This document shows positions 1 to 6,325 of a stretch of 10,455 nucleotides of DNA, piece by piece. The translations under genes and the position numbers were made by a program. A model generated the notes under the pieces. The model searched no databases, was not told where the DNA came from, and was given only the letters and a program-made list of their open reading frames with translations. Numbering within the stretch: position 1 is the stretch's first letter; every line of letters starts with the position of its first letter. The stretch comes from Flammeovirgaceae bacterium UBA5867 (lineage in GTDB: Bacteria; Bacteroidota; Bacteroidia; Cytophagales; Cyclobacteriaceae), in assembly GCA_002432545.1 (NCBI GenBank), contig DJFR01000103.1:47070-57524 (forward strand). Reading direction: 5' to 3'.

Positions 1-324
1 GTGGTAATTTTCAGTGACGCTAAAAAAGTAGAAGACCCTGATGAGCTATACCAGGCACTCGAAGTCTTTACCAACAAACTTCAGCCCGGCCGTTGGGACG
101 ATATACGCAAACCAGACGCTGGTGAATGGAAAGCAACGATGGTGCTGTCGTTCGATATACAGGAGGCATCTGCCAAAGTAAGAACCGGTGGACCGAAAGA
201 TGACGAAGAAGATTATAGCCTCGATATATGGGCGGGCATTGTGCCGTTAAAGACAACGCGCCAGCAACCTATACCCGATGATTTGCTAAAGACAGGTATA
301 GCTTTACCGGATTACCTGAAATGA
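1..324 (+). CDS. Pyridoxamine 5'-phosphate oxidase-fold flavoprotein, C-terminal part (5' end outside window)
   Basis: The frame is open from the first base, so the GTG at position 1 is almost certainly an internal valine and the gene begins upstream. The visible 107 residues resemble the C-terminal half of FMN-binding split-barrel proteins of the PNPOx-like/NimA type (Pyridox_ox_2). The recognisable stretches are VIFSDAKKVEDPDE near the start, FTNKLQPGRWDDIR around residues 23-36, ASAKVRTGGPKDDEEDY around 57-72 and the WAGIVPL strand around 77-83. Family members bind FMN or haem and have varied, often unknown, substrates. The protein is probably cytoplasmic. Its stop codon overlaps the ATG of the next gene (ATGA), so the two are likely co-translated. 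The family call is from recognition of the conserved segments. The specific reaction cannot be told. Confidence 0.85.
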   Translation: MVIFSDAKKVEDPDELYQALEVFTNKLQPGRWDDIRKPDAGEWKATMVLSFDIQEASAKVRTGGPKDDEEDYSLDIWAGIVPLKTTRQQPIPDDLLKTGIALPDYLK

Positions 325-800
325 AGCTGGATGAAATTCTGATTCGTGAAGCTATACCTCAGGATTTTCCGGTGATCTATAAATTCATCAACGAGCTGGA
401 GGGTGAAGTGTTTGATGAAGAAAAACAGCGGTCGTTCTTTGCGATTAATATTCAGCAGAAGTTTTATTGTTATCGTGTAGCTGTAATGAACGAAGAGGTT
501 GTCGGGTATATCAGTTGTCATACACAAATTCTGCTTCATCATGGTGGACGTATAGGAGAGATACAGGAATTGTTTGTTGCTGCTGATAAGCGAGGCTATA
601 GCGTTGGTAAACGATTGATCGAAGCCGTAAAAGATTGGTCAGTGCAAAACGAAGTACTTCAACTGGAAGTAACGGCTAACAATACACGCCATGAAACACA
701 TCAATTTTATATTCGTGAAGGATTTTCTCATACACATAAAAAGTTTGTTTTAAATTTCATTTCCGCAGCGGAACCAGATTTTCGCAAAAGAAAAGCATAG
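321..800 (+). CDS. GNAT N-acetyltransferase, PhnO-like (aminoalkylphosphonate acetyltransferase family)
   Basis: This 159-residue protein has the single-domain GNAT fold, which transfers acetyl from acetyl-CoA to an amine. The core strand IGEIQELFV (residues 78-86) is followed by the acetyl-CoA pyrophosphate loop RGYSVG (91-96), where the usual first glycine-like position is serine, and the C-terminal HQFYIREGF (127-135) carries the conserved tyrosine. These segments, together with an N-terminal VIYKFINELEGEVFD (18-32), closely parallel E. coli PhnO as I remember it (IGEIQELVV, RGLNVG, FYLREGY). PhnO acetylates aminoalkylphosphonates. No other phosphonate gene is visible here, so the substrate may differ. 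The start ATG overlaps the upstream stop (ATGA), which argues for translational coupling with the PNPOx-fold gene. GNAT membership is very secure; the PhnO substrate assignment is inference. Confidence 0.9.
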   Translation: MKLDEILIREAIPQDFPVIYKFINELEGEVFDEEKQRSFFAINIQQKFYCYRVAVMNEEVVGYISCHTQILLHHGGRIGEIQELFVAADKRGYSVGKRLIEAVKDWSVQNEVLQLEVTANNTRHETHQFYIREGFSHTHKKFVLNFISAAEPDFRKRKA

Positions 801-805
801 AAAAC

Positions 806-837
806 GGCCGGTATATTTCAATGACCGGTTCCTGTTT
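806..837 (+). terminator. Possible weak hairpin terminator after the GNAT gene
   Basis: GGCCGGT (806-812) can pair with ACCGGTT (824-830), five Watson-Crick pairs plus two G-T wobbles, with an 11-base loop. A short T run (835-838) follows after CCTG. It sits just after the GNAT stop and before the VOC gene. The T run is short and offset from the stem, so the termination role is uncertain. Confidence 0.35.
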
Positions 838-880
838 TGTCAGCGTATATCTGTGCGTTTTGCGGGAAAAAAAAGTAATC

Positions 881-1270
881 ATGAAAATAGAACACATTGC
901 AATTTGGGTAAACGATCTCGAGAGCATGAAAGCTTTCTACGAAAAGTATTTTCATGTTACGGCAGGCGAGAAGTATATCAATACCAAAAAGAATTTTGAA
1001 TCATACTTTTTAAATTTTGAAAGCGGCTGTCGGCTGGAGATCATGACGATGCCTGGTATACCGGCCAGCGCAAATGATATCTACAAACAATTTACCGGAC
1101 TCATTCACTTTGCGATTACTACCGGCAGCAGGCAACAGGTAGATGTACTCACGGAACAACTTCGTACCGATGGCTATGAAGTGGTAGGAGAGCCGCGCAC
1201 TACGGGCGATGGCTATTATGAAAGTGTAGTGCTTGACCCCGAAGGCAATCGAATTGAAATAACCGAGTAA
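881..1270 (+). CDS. VOC superfamily (glyoxalase/bleomycin-resistance/dioxygenase fold) protein
   Basis: This 129-residue protein is the usual size for a single-unit VOC protein made of two beta-alpha-beta-beta-beta modules. Module one starts MKIEHIAIWV and module two starts GLIHFAI. The four expected metal positions can be seen: H5, E53 (RLEIM), H76 and E126 (NRIEITE), a full glyoxalase-I-like H/E/H/E set. LDPEGNRIEI at the C-terminus is the typical closing motif. Such enzymes use a divalent metal to isomerise or open small substrates; the substrate here is unknown. An ATG 60 bases upstream (821) is in frame, but it lies in the hairpin region and would add a non-homologous stretch, so the ATG at 881, directly before the conserved strand, is chosen. 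No Shine-Dalgarno sequence is seen. Confidence 0.9.
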   Translation: MKIEHIAIWVNDLESMKAFYEKYFHVTAGEKYINTKKNFESYFLNFESGCRLEIMTMPGIPASANDIYKQFTGLIHFAITTGSRQQVDVLTEQLRTDGYEVVGEPRTTGDGYYESVVLDPEGNRIEITE

Positions 1271-1326
1271 AAATTCAAATGCGTCTTTTCAAAGAATGCA
1301 GCATCCGGTCATACCTTTATCCGTTC

Positions 1327-1356
1327 TTTCGCATGGGTAAATTTTTGTATTTTCAC
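1327..1356 (+). promoter_or_regulatory. Possible Bacteroidota promoter for the Dabb gene
   Basis: TTTC (1327-1330) and TATTTTCA (1349-1356) lie 18 bases apart and partly match TTTG / TAnnTTTG. The start codon follows at 1378. The rest of the 107-base gap (1271-1377) shows nothing else clear. The match is weak because both boxes deviate at the G. Confidence 0.3.
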
Positions 1357-1377
1357 CCGTAAATAATTGTCCAGCGT

Positions 1378-1785
1378 ATGACCCAAACTCGCAGAACATT
1401 CATCGCCAGTGCCGCTGTATTAACAGCCGGAGTGGCTTCAGGTATGTCATTAACAACTATGGAAACAAAAACTAAAAAACAACTCGCGCACCACGTGTTC
1501 TTCTGGTTGAAGAACCCTGACTCAAAAGAAGATCTCAATAAACTTCTGGAAGGACTTAATACACTTCGTAAAATAGAATCGGTTCGCAGTATACACATCG
1601 GTTTACCGGCCAGCACAGAGAAGCGTGATGTGGTAGATGCAAGCTACGCTGCTTCAGAATTGATCTTCTTCGATGATGTTGCCGGGCAAGACGCTTACCA
1701 AGTACATCCTATTCACAAGAAGTTCGTAGAAAATTACTCACACCTGTGGTCGAAGGTAATTGTTTACGATTCGATTGATATATAG
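1378..1785 (+). CDS. Dabb-domain (stress-responsive alpha/beta barrel) protein with Tat-type signal
   Basis: The 135-residue protein opens with TRRTFIA (residues 4-10) and a hydrophobic alanine-rich stretch to about residue 22, a good twin-arginine signal with the S/T-R-R-x-F pattern. The mature part is a Dabb ferredoxin-like barrel: AHHVFFWLK (37-45) is the first strand with the family histidine, and YQVHPIHKKF (107-116) is the characteristic closing segment. Dabb domains usually dimerise. Some members are enzymes such as cyclases and lyases, but most have no known role. The protein is predicted to be exported folded to the periplasm. No lipobox cysteine is present, so it should not be a lipoprotein. 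The gene ends just before an inverted-repeat element. The fold is clear; the function is unknown. Confidence 0.88.
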   Translation: MTQTRRTFIASAAVLTAGVASGMSLTTMETKTKKQLAHHVFFWLKNPDSKEDLNKLLEGLNTLRKIESVRSIHIGLPASTEKRDVVDASYAASELIFFDDVAGQDAYQVHPIHKKFVENYSHLWSKVIVYDSIDI

Positions 1786-1790
1786 TTTGT

Positions 1791-1900
1791 TTAGAAGTAA
1801 GAAGCCAGGAGTAAGGAGTAAGAATGCGATTTATCCTAATTTACTCGTTAACTCCTGGCTTTTATATTCTTACTTCTTGCTCCTTACTTCTGACTTCTTG
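1791..1900. repeat. Long imperfect inverted repeat between convergent genes
   Basis: Arm 1791-1825 and the reverse complement of arm 1866-1900 match at 28 of 35 positions by direct comparison. Both are built from short purine-rich microrepeats around AGTAAGRAG. A second, mutually exclusive stem is perfect over 10 bases: AGCCAGGAGT (1803-1812) with ACTCCTGGCT (1851-1860), the latter followed by TTTTAT. The element fills almost the whole gap between two convergent genes and could end transcription from both sides. Its low-complexity, self-similar make-up suggests a dispersed intergenic repeat family and not a simple terminator. Confidence 0.85.
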
Positions 1901-1909
1901 TTTTAAGAA

Positions 1910-2476
1910 TCACTTCTTCCGAATCGTGCATCCCACCGGTCTTACTTCCGGAGTTTGTACCGCCTGATTCGCCAGCATAATATCAATCGCATCTTTCAGG
2001 TGATGATGGCGTACATCGGCTTCTACCTGCGCATTGTCATCAATAGCGCCTTTATATACAACCGTAAATTTACCGCCATCGTTTTTCAGTAAATATACCG
2101 AAGGGCTTTTTGTAGCACCGAGTGCATTCATCAACGTCTGATCTTTATCAGCAAGATAAGGTAATGATATACCGGCCTGCTGTGCTTTCTTTACCATAGC
2201 ATCGGCTGATTCATTCGCATCAACATTTGAGTTTACTAATAGTACCGGAACCTTGTCGTGGTAGTCGCGGGAAAGTTTATTGATGCGTGCGCGATAGTAT
2301 TCATCATACGGACATGCGTTGCTGGTAAAGATAATGATCAATCCTTCGCATGAAGGATATGTACCCAGCGATACAGCATTGCCATTTAAAACATTTACCA
2401 GTTTAAAATCTTGCACGGTTTGCGCGTTAGCAGCGAAACATACAACCAGTGCCAACAGGGCGATGAGCTTTCTCAT
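1910..2476 (-). CDS. Secreted thioredoxin-fold (redoxin/AhpC-TSA-like) protein
   Basis: The protein has 188 residues. Residues 1-18 form a signal peptide ending ANA, with likely cleavage before Q19, so the mature protein is periplasmic or outside the inner membrane. The thioredoxin fold is shown by LIIIFTSNACPYDEYYRARI (46-65), the central strand and active-site turn, and by ATKSPSVYLL (121-130) with the serine-proline of the cis-Pro loop. The active site has one cysteine (C55, ACPY) instead of CxxC. Other cysteines are C43 and C183 in the C-terminal VGCTIRKK, a tail I associate with this Bacteroidota redoxin-like subgroup (PVGCTIKW type). It may be a peroxiredoxin-like or one-cysteine redox protein. 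The start overlaps the stop of the upstream PPTase gene by 4 bases, suggesting translational coupling. The substrate is unknown. Confidence 0.87.
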   Translation of the reverse strand: MRKLIALLALVVCFAANAQTVQDFKLVNVLNGNAVSLGTYPSCEGLIIIFTSNACPYDEYYRARINKLSRDYHDKVPVLLVNSNVDANESADAMVKKAQQAGISLPYLADKDQTLMNALGATKSPSVYLLKNDGGKFTVVYKGAIDDNAQVEADVRHHHLKDAIDIMLANQAVQTPEVRPVGCTIRKK

Positions 2477-3108
2477 GATGCGTTACGTTTGTTCAATACT
2501 ACTACAAAGTTCGGGTAAACGATGTAGTATAAAGGTATTATCGTTTCTATATCCTTGACAATAATTCTGCCAAGAATGTCCCCTTCTGTTTCGCGTGTAA
2601 ACGGGTTTATAAACAGGTTTTCAGCAAGCGTCAGGTCTTTCTTGCCATATACTTTTATCAGCGCTTCCTTGGCGCACCAGTAAATGCAACACTTCACAAC
2701 ATCATTGCCGGCATCGGCCAGTTCATTCGGGTGAAATACCCGGGGGGCTACACGCAGGAGTTTTTCCTGCGGCTGCTCCAGGTCAATACCCACTGAAATT
2801 TCCCGATCGATCAATGCGCCAACGTATGGATACGAATGACTGAGTGAAAGCTGATAATCGTATGCTTTGGGAAACGGTTTTCCGAATTCATCTTTCACTA
2901 TACCTTTAAAGTGAAGGCCGAGTCTTTCCATAATAGTTTTTACAACAACACGACCGGCAAGCCACTCCATGCGTTTTTTGATATTATGTATAGAAGATGG
3001 AAGTTCATCAACGCTTTCAACCATACGGAGCAACGTATCTTCATCTTCTTCGACCTTCCACAGCGCCCAGCCACCGGTATCAGTAATAACTATTTTCTCT
3101 AGTGCCAT
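2473..3108 (-). CDS. 4'-phosphopantetheinyl transferase superfamily protein
   Basis: This enzyme transfers the phosphopantetheine arm from CoA to a serine of acyl or peptidyl carrier proteins. The motifs, numbered from the longer possible start at 3147, are EWLAGR (61-66), GKPF (89-92), LSHS (102-105), VGIDLE (119-124) with the magnesium ligands D122 and E124, and WCAKEALIK (157-165) with E161. This is the Sfp/EntD-like two-lobed arrangement at about the right length. I choose the ATG at 3108 over that at 3147, because MALEKIV is where homologs begin as I recall them. A good promoter would also start RNA only a few bases before 3147. The longer form would add 13 residues. The carrier-protein partner is not in view. 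The downstream redoxin gene overlaps it. Confidence 0.9.
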   Translation of the reverse strand: MALEKIVITDTGGWALWKVEEDEDTLLRMVESVDELPSSIHNIKKRMEWLAGRVVVKTIMERLGLHFKGIVKDEFGKPFPKAYDYQLSLSHSYPYVGALIDREISVGIDLEQPQEKLLRVAPRVFHPNELADAGNDVVKCCIYWCAKEALIKVYGKKDLTLAENLFINPFTRETEGDILGRIIVKDIETIIPLYYIVYPNFVVVLNKRNAS

Positions 3109-3155
3109 TCGGTTAAAAGTGAAATCTGCGTAAGCCTTTGTCGTCATTGCGTTGA

Positions 3156-3186
3156 CAAAAGCACGTATCGTGTGGATTTAATCAAA
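3156..3186 (-). promoter_or_regulatory. Promoter for the PPTase-redoxin pair
   Basis: Read on the minus strand, TTTG (3186-3183) is followed after exactly 19 bases by TGCTTTTG (3163-3156), which matches the Bacteroidota primary promoter TTTG / TAnnTTTG except for one base. Transcription would begin near 3149, which favours translation from 3108. Confidence 0.5.
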
Positions 3187-3192
3187 TTTTAG

Positions 3193-3224
3193 TTTCATAA
3201 AACATTCCGAAAGTTAGAACTTTG
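3193..3224 (+). promoter_or_regulatory. Promoter for the WD40-DivIVA-folB operon
   Basis: TTTC (3193-3196), 20 bases, then GAACTTTG (3217-3224) fits TTTG / TAnnTTTG with one mismatch in each box. The start codon of the WD40 gene is 18 bases downstream at 3242. It is back to back with, and close to overlapping, the minus-strand promoter. Confidence 0.45.
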
Positions 3225-3241
3225 GCCGTTTAATTCAGGGG

Positions 3242-4150
3242 ATGTCGAAGATAGAAGTAGTAAAGCGTCACACACTTACCGGGCACAACGACTGTGTTTA
3301 TACCCTGGAGCGCTCGGGTGTTGATAATCTTTTCTTCTCAGGTGCAGGCGATGGTATGGTTGTGGCATGGAATTTAAGCGACCCGGAAAACGGAGCGCTG
3401 ATTGCCAAGCTGCCTAACTCGATATATGCTTTACACCACCACATGTTAAGTGGTTTGTTACTTGCCGGCCATAACTACGAAGGTATTCATGTGCTTGACT
3501 GGAAGAATAAAACGGAAGTCGGATCGTTACAAATAACGAAGGCTTCAATCTTTGATATACAGTCTGTTAACGATGATGTATTCGTAGCTACAGGCGAGGG
3601 GGCAGTAGTAAAGGTAGCACTCTCTTCATTGAGTATACTGGCGAAGGATCAGTCCTCTGAAAAAAGTGCCCGCACCATTGCTATACATCCTGAACGAGGA
3701 GATATAGTCGTGGGCTATAGCGATAACTTTATTCGCGTATTCGACACAGACTTGAAATTAAAACATGCCTGGCAGGCGCATGCTAACTCTGTTTTCACCA
3801 TTCGCTTTACTCCGGATGGAAATTTTTTAATGAGTGGCTCGCGCGATGCACGACTAAAAGTATGGGATGTGAACAGCAACTATACCCAGGCAGCCGAAGT
3901 GGTAGCACACATGTATGCGATAAATCACCTCGATTTTAGTCCGGATAACAAACATTTCGTAACTTGTAGCATGGATAAGTCCTTAAAAGTGTGGAAGTTG
4001 GATGAGCTGAGGCTGCTTAAGGTAATAGACCGCGCGCGGCATGCAGGGCATGGAACTTCGGTAAACAAAGTTTTATGGACCAACCATAACGATCAACTGG
4101 TGAGTGCCAGCGATGATCGAACCATTTCCATCTGGAATATCATTTTTTAA
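3242..4150 (+). CDS. WD40-repeat protein, single seven-bladed beta-propeller
   Basis: The 302 residues can be divided into seven WD40-like units of about 40 residues with almost nothing left over. Units 1, 5, 6 and 7 are canonical: GHNDCVYTL to VVAWNL; AHANSVFTIRFTPDG to RLKVWDV; AHMYAINHLDFSPD to SLKVWKL; and SVNKVLWTNHND to ISIWNI. Units 2 to 4 are degenerate (for example IHVLDW and IRVFDT). There is no signal peptide and no added domain, so it is probably a cytoplasmic scaffold or partner-binding propeller. The next gene, a DivIVA-like coiled-coil protein, starts 13 bases after the stop, so the two are probably made together. No catalytic function is implied by the sequence. Confidence 0.92.
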   Translation: MSKIEVVKRHTLTGHNDCVYTLERSGVDNLFFSGAGDGMVVAWNLSDPENGALIAKLPNSIYALHHHMLSGLLLAGHNYEGIHVLDWKNKTEVGSLQITKASIFDIQSVNDDVFVATGEGAVVKVALSSLSILAKDQSSEKSARTIAIHPERGDIVVGYSDNFIRVFDTDLKLKHAWQAHANSVFTIRFTPDGNFLMSGSRDARLKVWDVNSNYTQAAEVVAHMYAINHLDFSPDNKHFVTCSMDKSLKVWKLDELRLLKVIDRARHAGHGTSVNKVLWTNHNDQLVSASDDRTISIWNIIF

Positions 4151-4163
4151 ACTTTTAGTAATT

Positions 4164-4985
4164 ATGAGAGTAACACCACTAGACATCCGGCAGAAGACGT
4201 TCGAGAAGAACTTTCGCGGATACCAGACAGATGAAGTTAATGCTTTTTTGCTCACGCTGTCGCAGGAATGGGAACGCACCATGGACGAGAACAAGGAGCT
4301 TCGTATTAAACTCGAAGCTACGGAGCGCGAAGTGACCAAGCTTCGCGAAGTTGAGAGCTCGTTATACAAAACTTTAAAGACTGCAGAAGATACCGGTGCT
4401 AATGTTATCGAACAGGCACGTTATGCTGCTGATCTGCACATGAAAGAAACGCAGATGAAAGCAGATGCTATATTACACGAAGCGAAAACAAAAGCACGCG
4501 ATACTATTGAAGAGTCAGACGTACGTGCGAAGGAAATTGTAGCCGAGATGGAAGATCGCCTGAAGATGATGGTGGAGAACTATAAGAAGCTGGAGTCGCA
4601 TCGTGAAGATTTACTCGCCGATCTGAAACGTCTTGCCAATGATACAATTGATCGCGTTGAGCGCGCACGGGCACATACAAAAGACTTTGATCCGGATCAG
4701 CACCTGGCTATGGCAAAACGCGAAGCCAAAAAGATAGCCTTTCCGAATCAGTATAATAACTACGAAGAGAAACCTTCAGAAAAATTCTCTTTTGCTACGC
4801 CCGTACAGGAAGAGATTCCGCTTCTTCCTAAAGAACCGATAGCAGTAAAAGAACCTGTTATACCGCGCGAAGTTATTAAGGAGCCTCCGTATACTCCTCC
4901 GCCTGTGTTGGAAGAGGTAAGTATAGCGCCACCTCCGGCACCTGTAAAAAAAGTAATGAAATCTTTCTTTGACGAGATTGCATGA
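4164..4985 (+). CDS. DivIVA-domain coiled-coil protein
   Basis: The protein has 273 residues. The N-terminal DivIVA domain is clear: MRVTPLDIRQKTFEK, then NFRGYQTDEVNAFL (16-29). F17 and R18 fall at the same positions as the residues of B. subtilis DivIVA that insert into curved membrane. A long charged coiled coil follows (about 32-190), including an alanine- and glutamate-rich stretch. Next comes a proline-rich linker (about 212-262, with PPYTPPP and IAPPPAP) and a hydrophobic-acidic end, SFFDEIA. By analogy it would mark curved or polar membrane and recruit partners for growth or division. An in-frame ATG at 4104 lies inside the WD40 gene; 4164 starts exactly at the conserved domain and is chosen. 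The stop overlaps the folB start (ATGA). The domain is secure; the role in a Bacteroidota cell is inference. Confidence 0.9.
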   Translation: MRVTPLDIRQKTFEKNFRGYQTDEVNAFLLTLSQEWERTMDENKELRIKLEATEREVTKLREVESSLYKTLKTAEDTGANVIEQARYAADLHMKETQMKADAILHEAKTKARDTIEESDVRAKEIVAEMEDRLKMMVENYKKLESHREDLLADLKRLANDTIDRVERARAHTKDFDPDQHLAMAKREAKKIAFPNQYNNYEEKPSEKFSFATPVQEEIPLLPKEPIAVKEPVIPREVIKEPPYTPPPVLEEVSIAPPPAPVKKVMKSFFDEIA

Positions 4986-5341
4986 GCGGACGTGTAGCGC
5001 TAGAAGGTCTTGAGTTTCATGCCTACCACGGTGTATATCCTCATGAACGTGAATCCGGAAACTGGTTCGAAGTAGATATAGCGGTGGATACTGACTTTAC
5101 TGAAGCAGCCGAGCATGACGACCTGATGGGCACCATCAACTATGAAACCCTCTTCCGCATTGTGAAAGAAGAGATGGCCAAACCTTCCAAACTGCTGGAA
5201 ACTGTAGCCGGAAAAATTGCCGATGATGTATTGAAAGCTTTACCCGCTGCCAAAGCAGTAGAGCTGAAAATATCAAAGCTAAATCCGCCTATAGGAGGCA
5301 AGTGCCGAAGAGCTACCGTAAGTTTACTTCGCAAGCGTTGA
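4982..5341 (+). CDS. folB: Dihydroneopterin aldolase
   Basis: FolB cleaves 7,8-dihydroneopterin to 6-hydroxymethyl-7,8-dihydropterin and glycolaldehyde in folate synthesis. At 119 residues the length is normal. The active-site residues can be placed: E22 in GVYPHERE, Y54 in INYETL, the pterin anchor E73 in LLETVA, and the catalytic K99 in KISKLNPP. These correspond to E22, Y54, E74 and K100 of the S. aureus enzyme. The first strand, LEGLEFHAYHGVYP, is typical. Its ATG overlaps the DivIVA stop, making it the third gene of a tight operon. No other folate gene is in view. Confidence 0.95.
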   Translation: MSGRVALEGLEFHAYHGVYPHERESGNWFEVDIAVDTDFTEAAEHDDLMGTINYETLFRIVKEEMAKPSKLLETVAGKIADDVLKALPAAKAVELKISKLNPPIGGKCRRATVSLLRKR

Positions 5342-5355
5342 TTTTTTATGCCGCC

Positions 5356-5363
5356 TATATTTA
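5356..5363 (+). promoter_or_regulatory. Possible -7 promoter box before the ChaN-like gene
   Basis: TATATTTA matches seven of eight positions of TAnnTTTG. A TTG lies at 5338-5340, with rather short spacing (15 bases). The implied leader of about 75 bases up to the start at 5445 shows no structure I recognise. Confidence 0.3.
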
Positions 5364-5444
5364 CGTTGAGATGTAGGTATAGTTCGAAGAGAAATTATCT
5401 GCGTCCGCTGTGGCAAAAAAGACTTAACCTATTTACCCTTATTT

Positions 5445-6299
5445 ATGCGTTTTATCGTATTTATACTTTTGCTGTTAGCAACTTCGACTTTAGCACAAGA
5501 CAAGCCTGCCTATAAGATTTATACAAAAGACGGTAAAGCTGCAACATACGATAGGATGATCAAAGAGATCAGCAAAGCTGATGTTGTGTTGTTTGGCGAA
5601 CTTCATGATAACTCGATCGGTCACTGGCTTGAGTTGCAGGTAGCAAAAGATATATATACCGTACAACCTGATCTGGCTTTGGGTTTTGAAATGTTTGAAG
5701 CTGATGATCAGATCGTGTTGAATGAATACCTGAACGGCACGATTGAAGAGAGACATCTGCTGAACGAAGCCAAAGTTTGGGACAACTATAAGAACGACTA
5801 TAAACCGTTAATTGAATTTGCAAAAGAAAAGAAGCTGCCGGCTATAGCAAGCAATATTCCGAGGCGCTATGCTAACCTGGTATACCGAAAAGGGATAGAG
5901 TCGCTGCAGACATTGCCGGAAGAAGCAAAACAATGGATAGCTCCCTTACCAATGGATATAGATTTGACATTACCCGGCTATAAAGGAATGATGTCAATGG
6001 GCGGTCACCAGCCCAGTGGCAGCAGCGAGAACATGGCGAAATCGCAGGCCACAAAAGATGCTACCATGGCGTACTTCATTCTGAAAAATAAAAGGACCAT
6101 CACACTACACTTCAATGGCGCTTATCACTCACAAAACTTTGAAGGTATAAACTGGTATTTAAAGAAAGCCGACTCCAAACTTAAAATCGTCACCATCCAC
6201 TCCGTTGAACAAGATACCCTCGATAAACTCGATGACGCCAACAAGAACACAGCAGACTATATCATCTGCATCCCGAAGGATATGACGAAGACGTATTAA
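5445..6299 (+). CDS. ChaN-family secreted protein (haem-binding uptake, Tiki superfamily)
   Basis: This protein has 284 residues. A short signal peptide (MRFIVFILLLLATSTLA) should be cut before Q18; there is no lipobox cysteine, unlike the ChaN lipoproteins of Proteobacteria. The mature part fits the Cofac_haem_bdg/Tiki fold: VVLFGELHDN (47-56) holds the GExH motif with E52 and H54, GFEMFEADDQ (80-89) holds the second conserved strand, and TLHFNGAYHSQNF (220-232) supplies H222 and H228. In C. jejuni, ChaN binds two haems at a dimer interface, while relatives of the superfamily include metallohydrolases. The function here could therefore be haem or iron handling or a hydrolase activity. The region between folB and this gene is about 100 bases, so it may have its own promoter. 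It ends 27 bases from the convergent DUF488 gene. Confidence 0.88.
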   Translation: MRFIVFILLLLATSTLAQDKPAYKIYTKDGKAATYDRMIKEISKADVVLFGELHDNSIGHWLELQVAKDIYTVQPDLALGFEMFEADDQIVLNEYLNGTIEERHLLNEAKVWDNYKNDYKPLIEFAKEKKLPAIASNIPRRYANLVYRKGIESLQTLPEEAKQWIAPLPMDIDLTLPGYKGMMSMGGHQPSGSSENMAKSQATKDATMAYFILKNKRTITLHFNGAYHSQNFEGINWYLKKADSKLKIVTIHSVEQDTLDKLDDANKNTADYIICIPKDMTKTY

Positions 6300-6325
6300 A
6301 TACAGACAAGTATATATCTGCGAAA

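Noticed and set aside
821..880. In-frame upstream start for the VOC gene
   Set aside because: It lies inside the hairpin region and adds 20 cysteine- and valine-rich residues without family resemblance; the conserved first strand starts right at 881.
1338..1359. GGGTAA...TTCACCC dyad as a terminator for the VOC gene
   Set aside because: Only four contiguous G-C/T-A pairs form before a mismatch and no T run follows; the segment fits a promoter better.
4104..4163. Upstream in-frame ATG for the DivIVA-like gene
   Set aside because: It lies inside the end of the WD40 gene and the DivIVA domain begins exactly at 4164, with F17 and R18 in register with B. subtilis DivIVA.
5342..5444. Possible small RNA or tRNA between folB and the ChaN-like gene
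   Set aside because: No cloverleaf, no strong stem and no T-loop sequence could be found; only a weak promoter box is visible.
5490..5823. Minus-strand open frames inside the ChaN-like gene
   Set aside because: They overlap a well-supported plus-strand protein with signal peptide and conserved GELH motif, and show no family resemblance.
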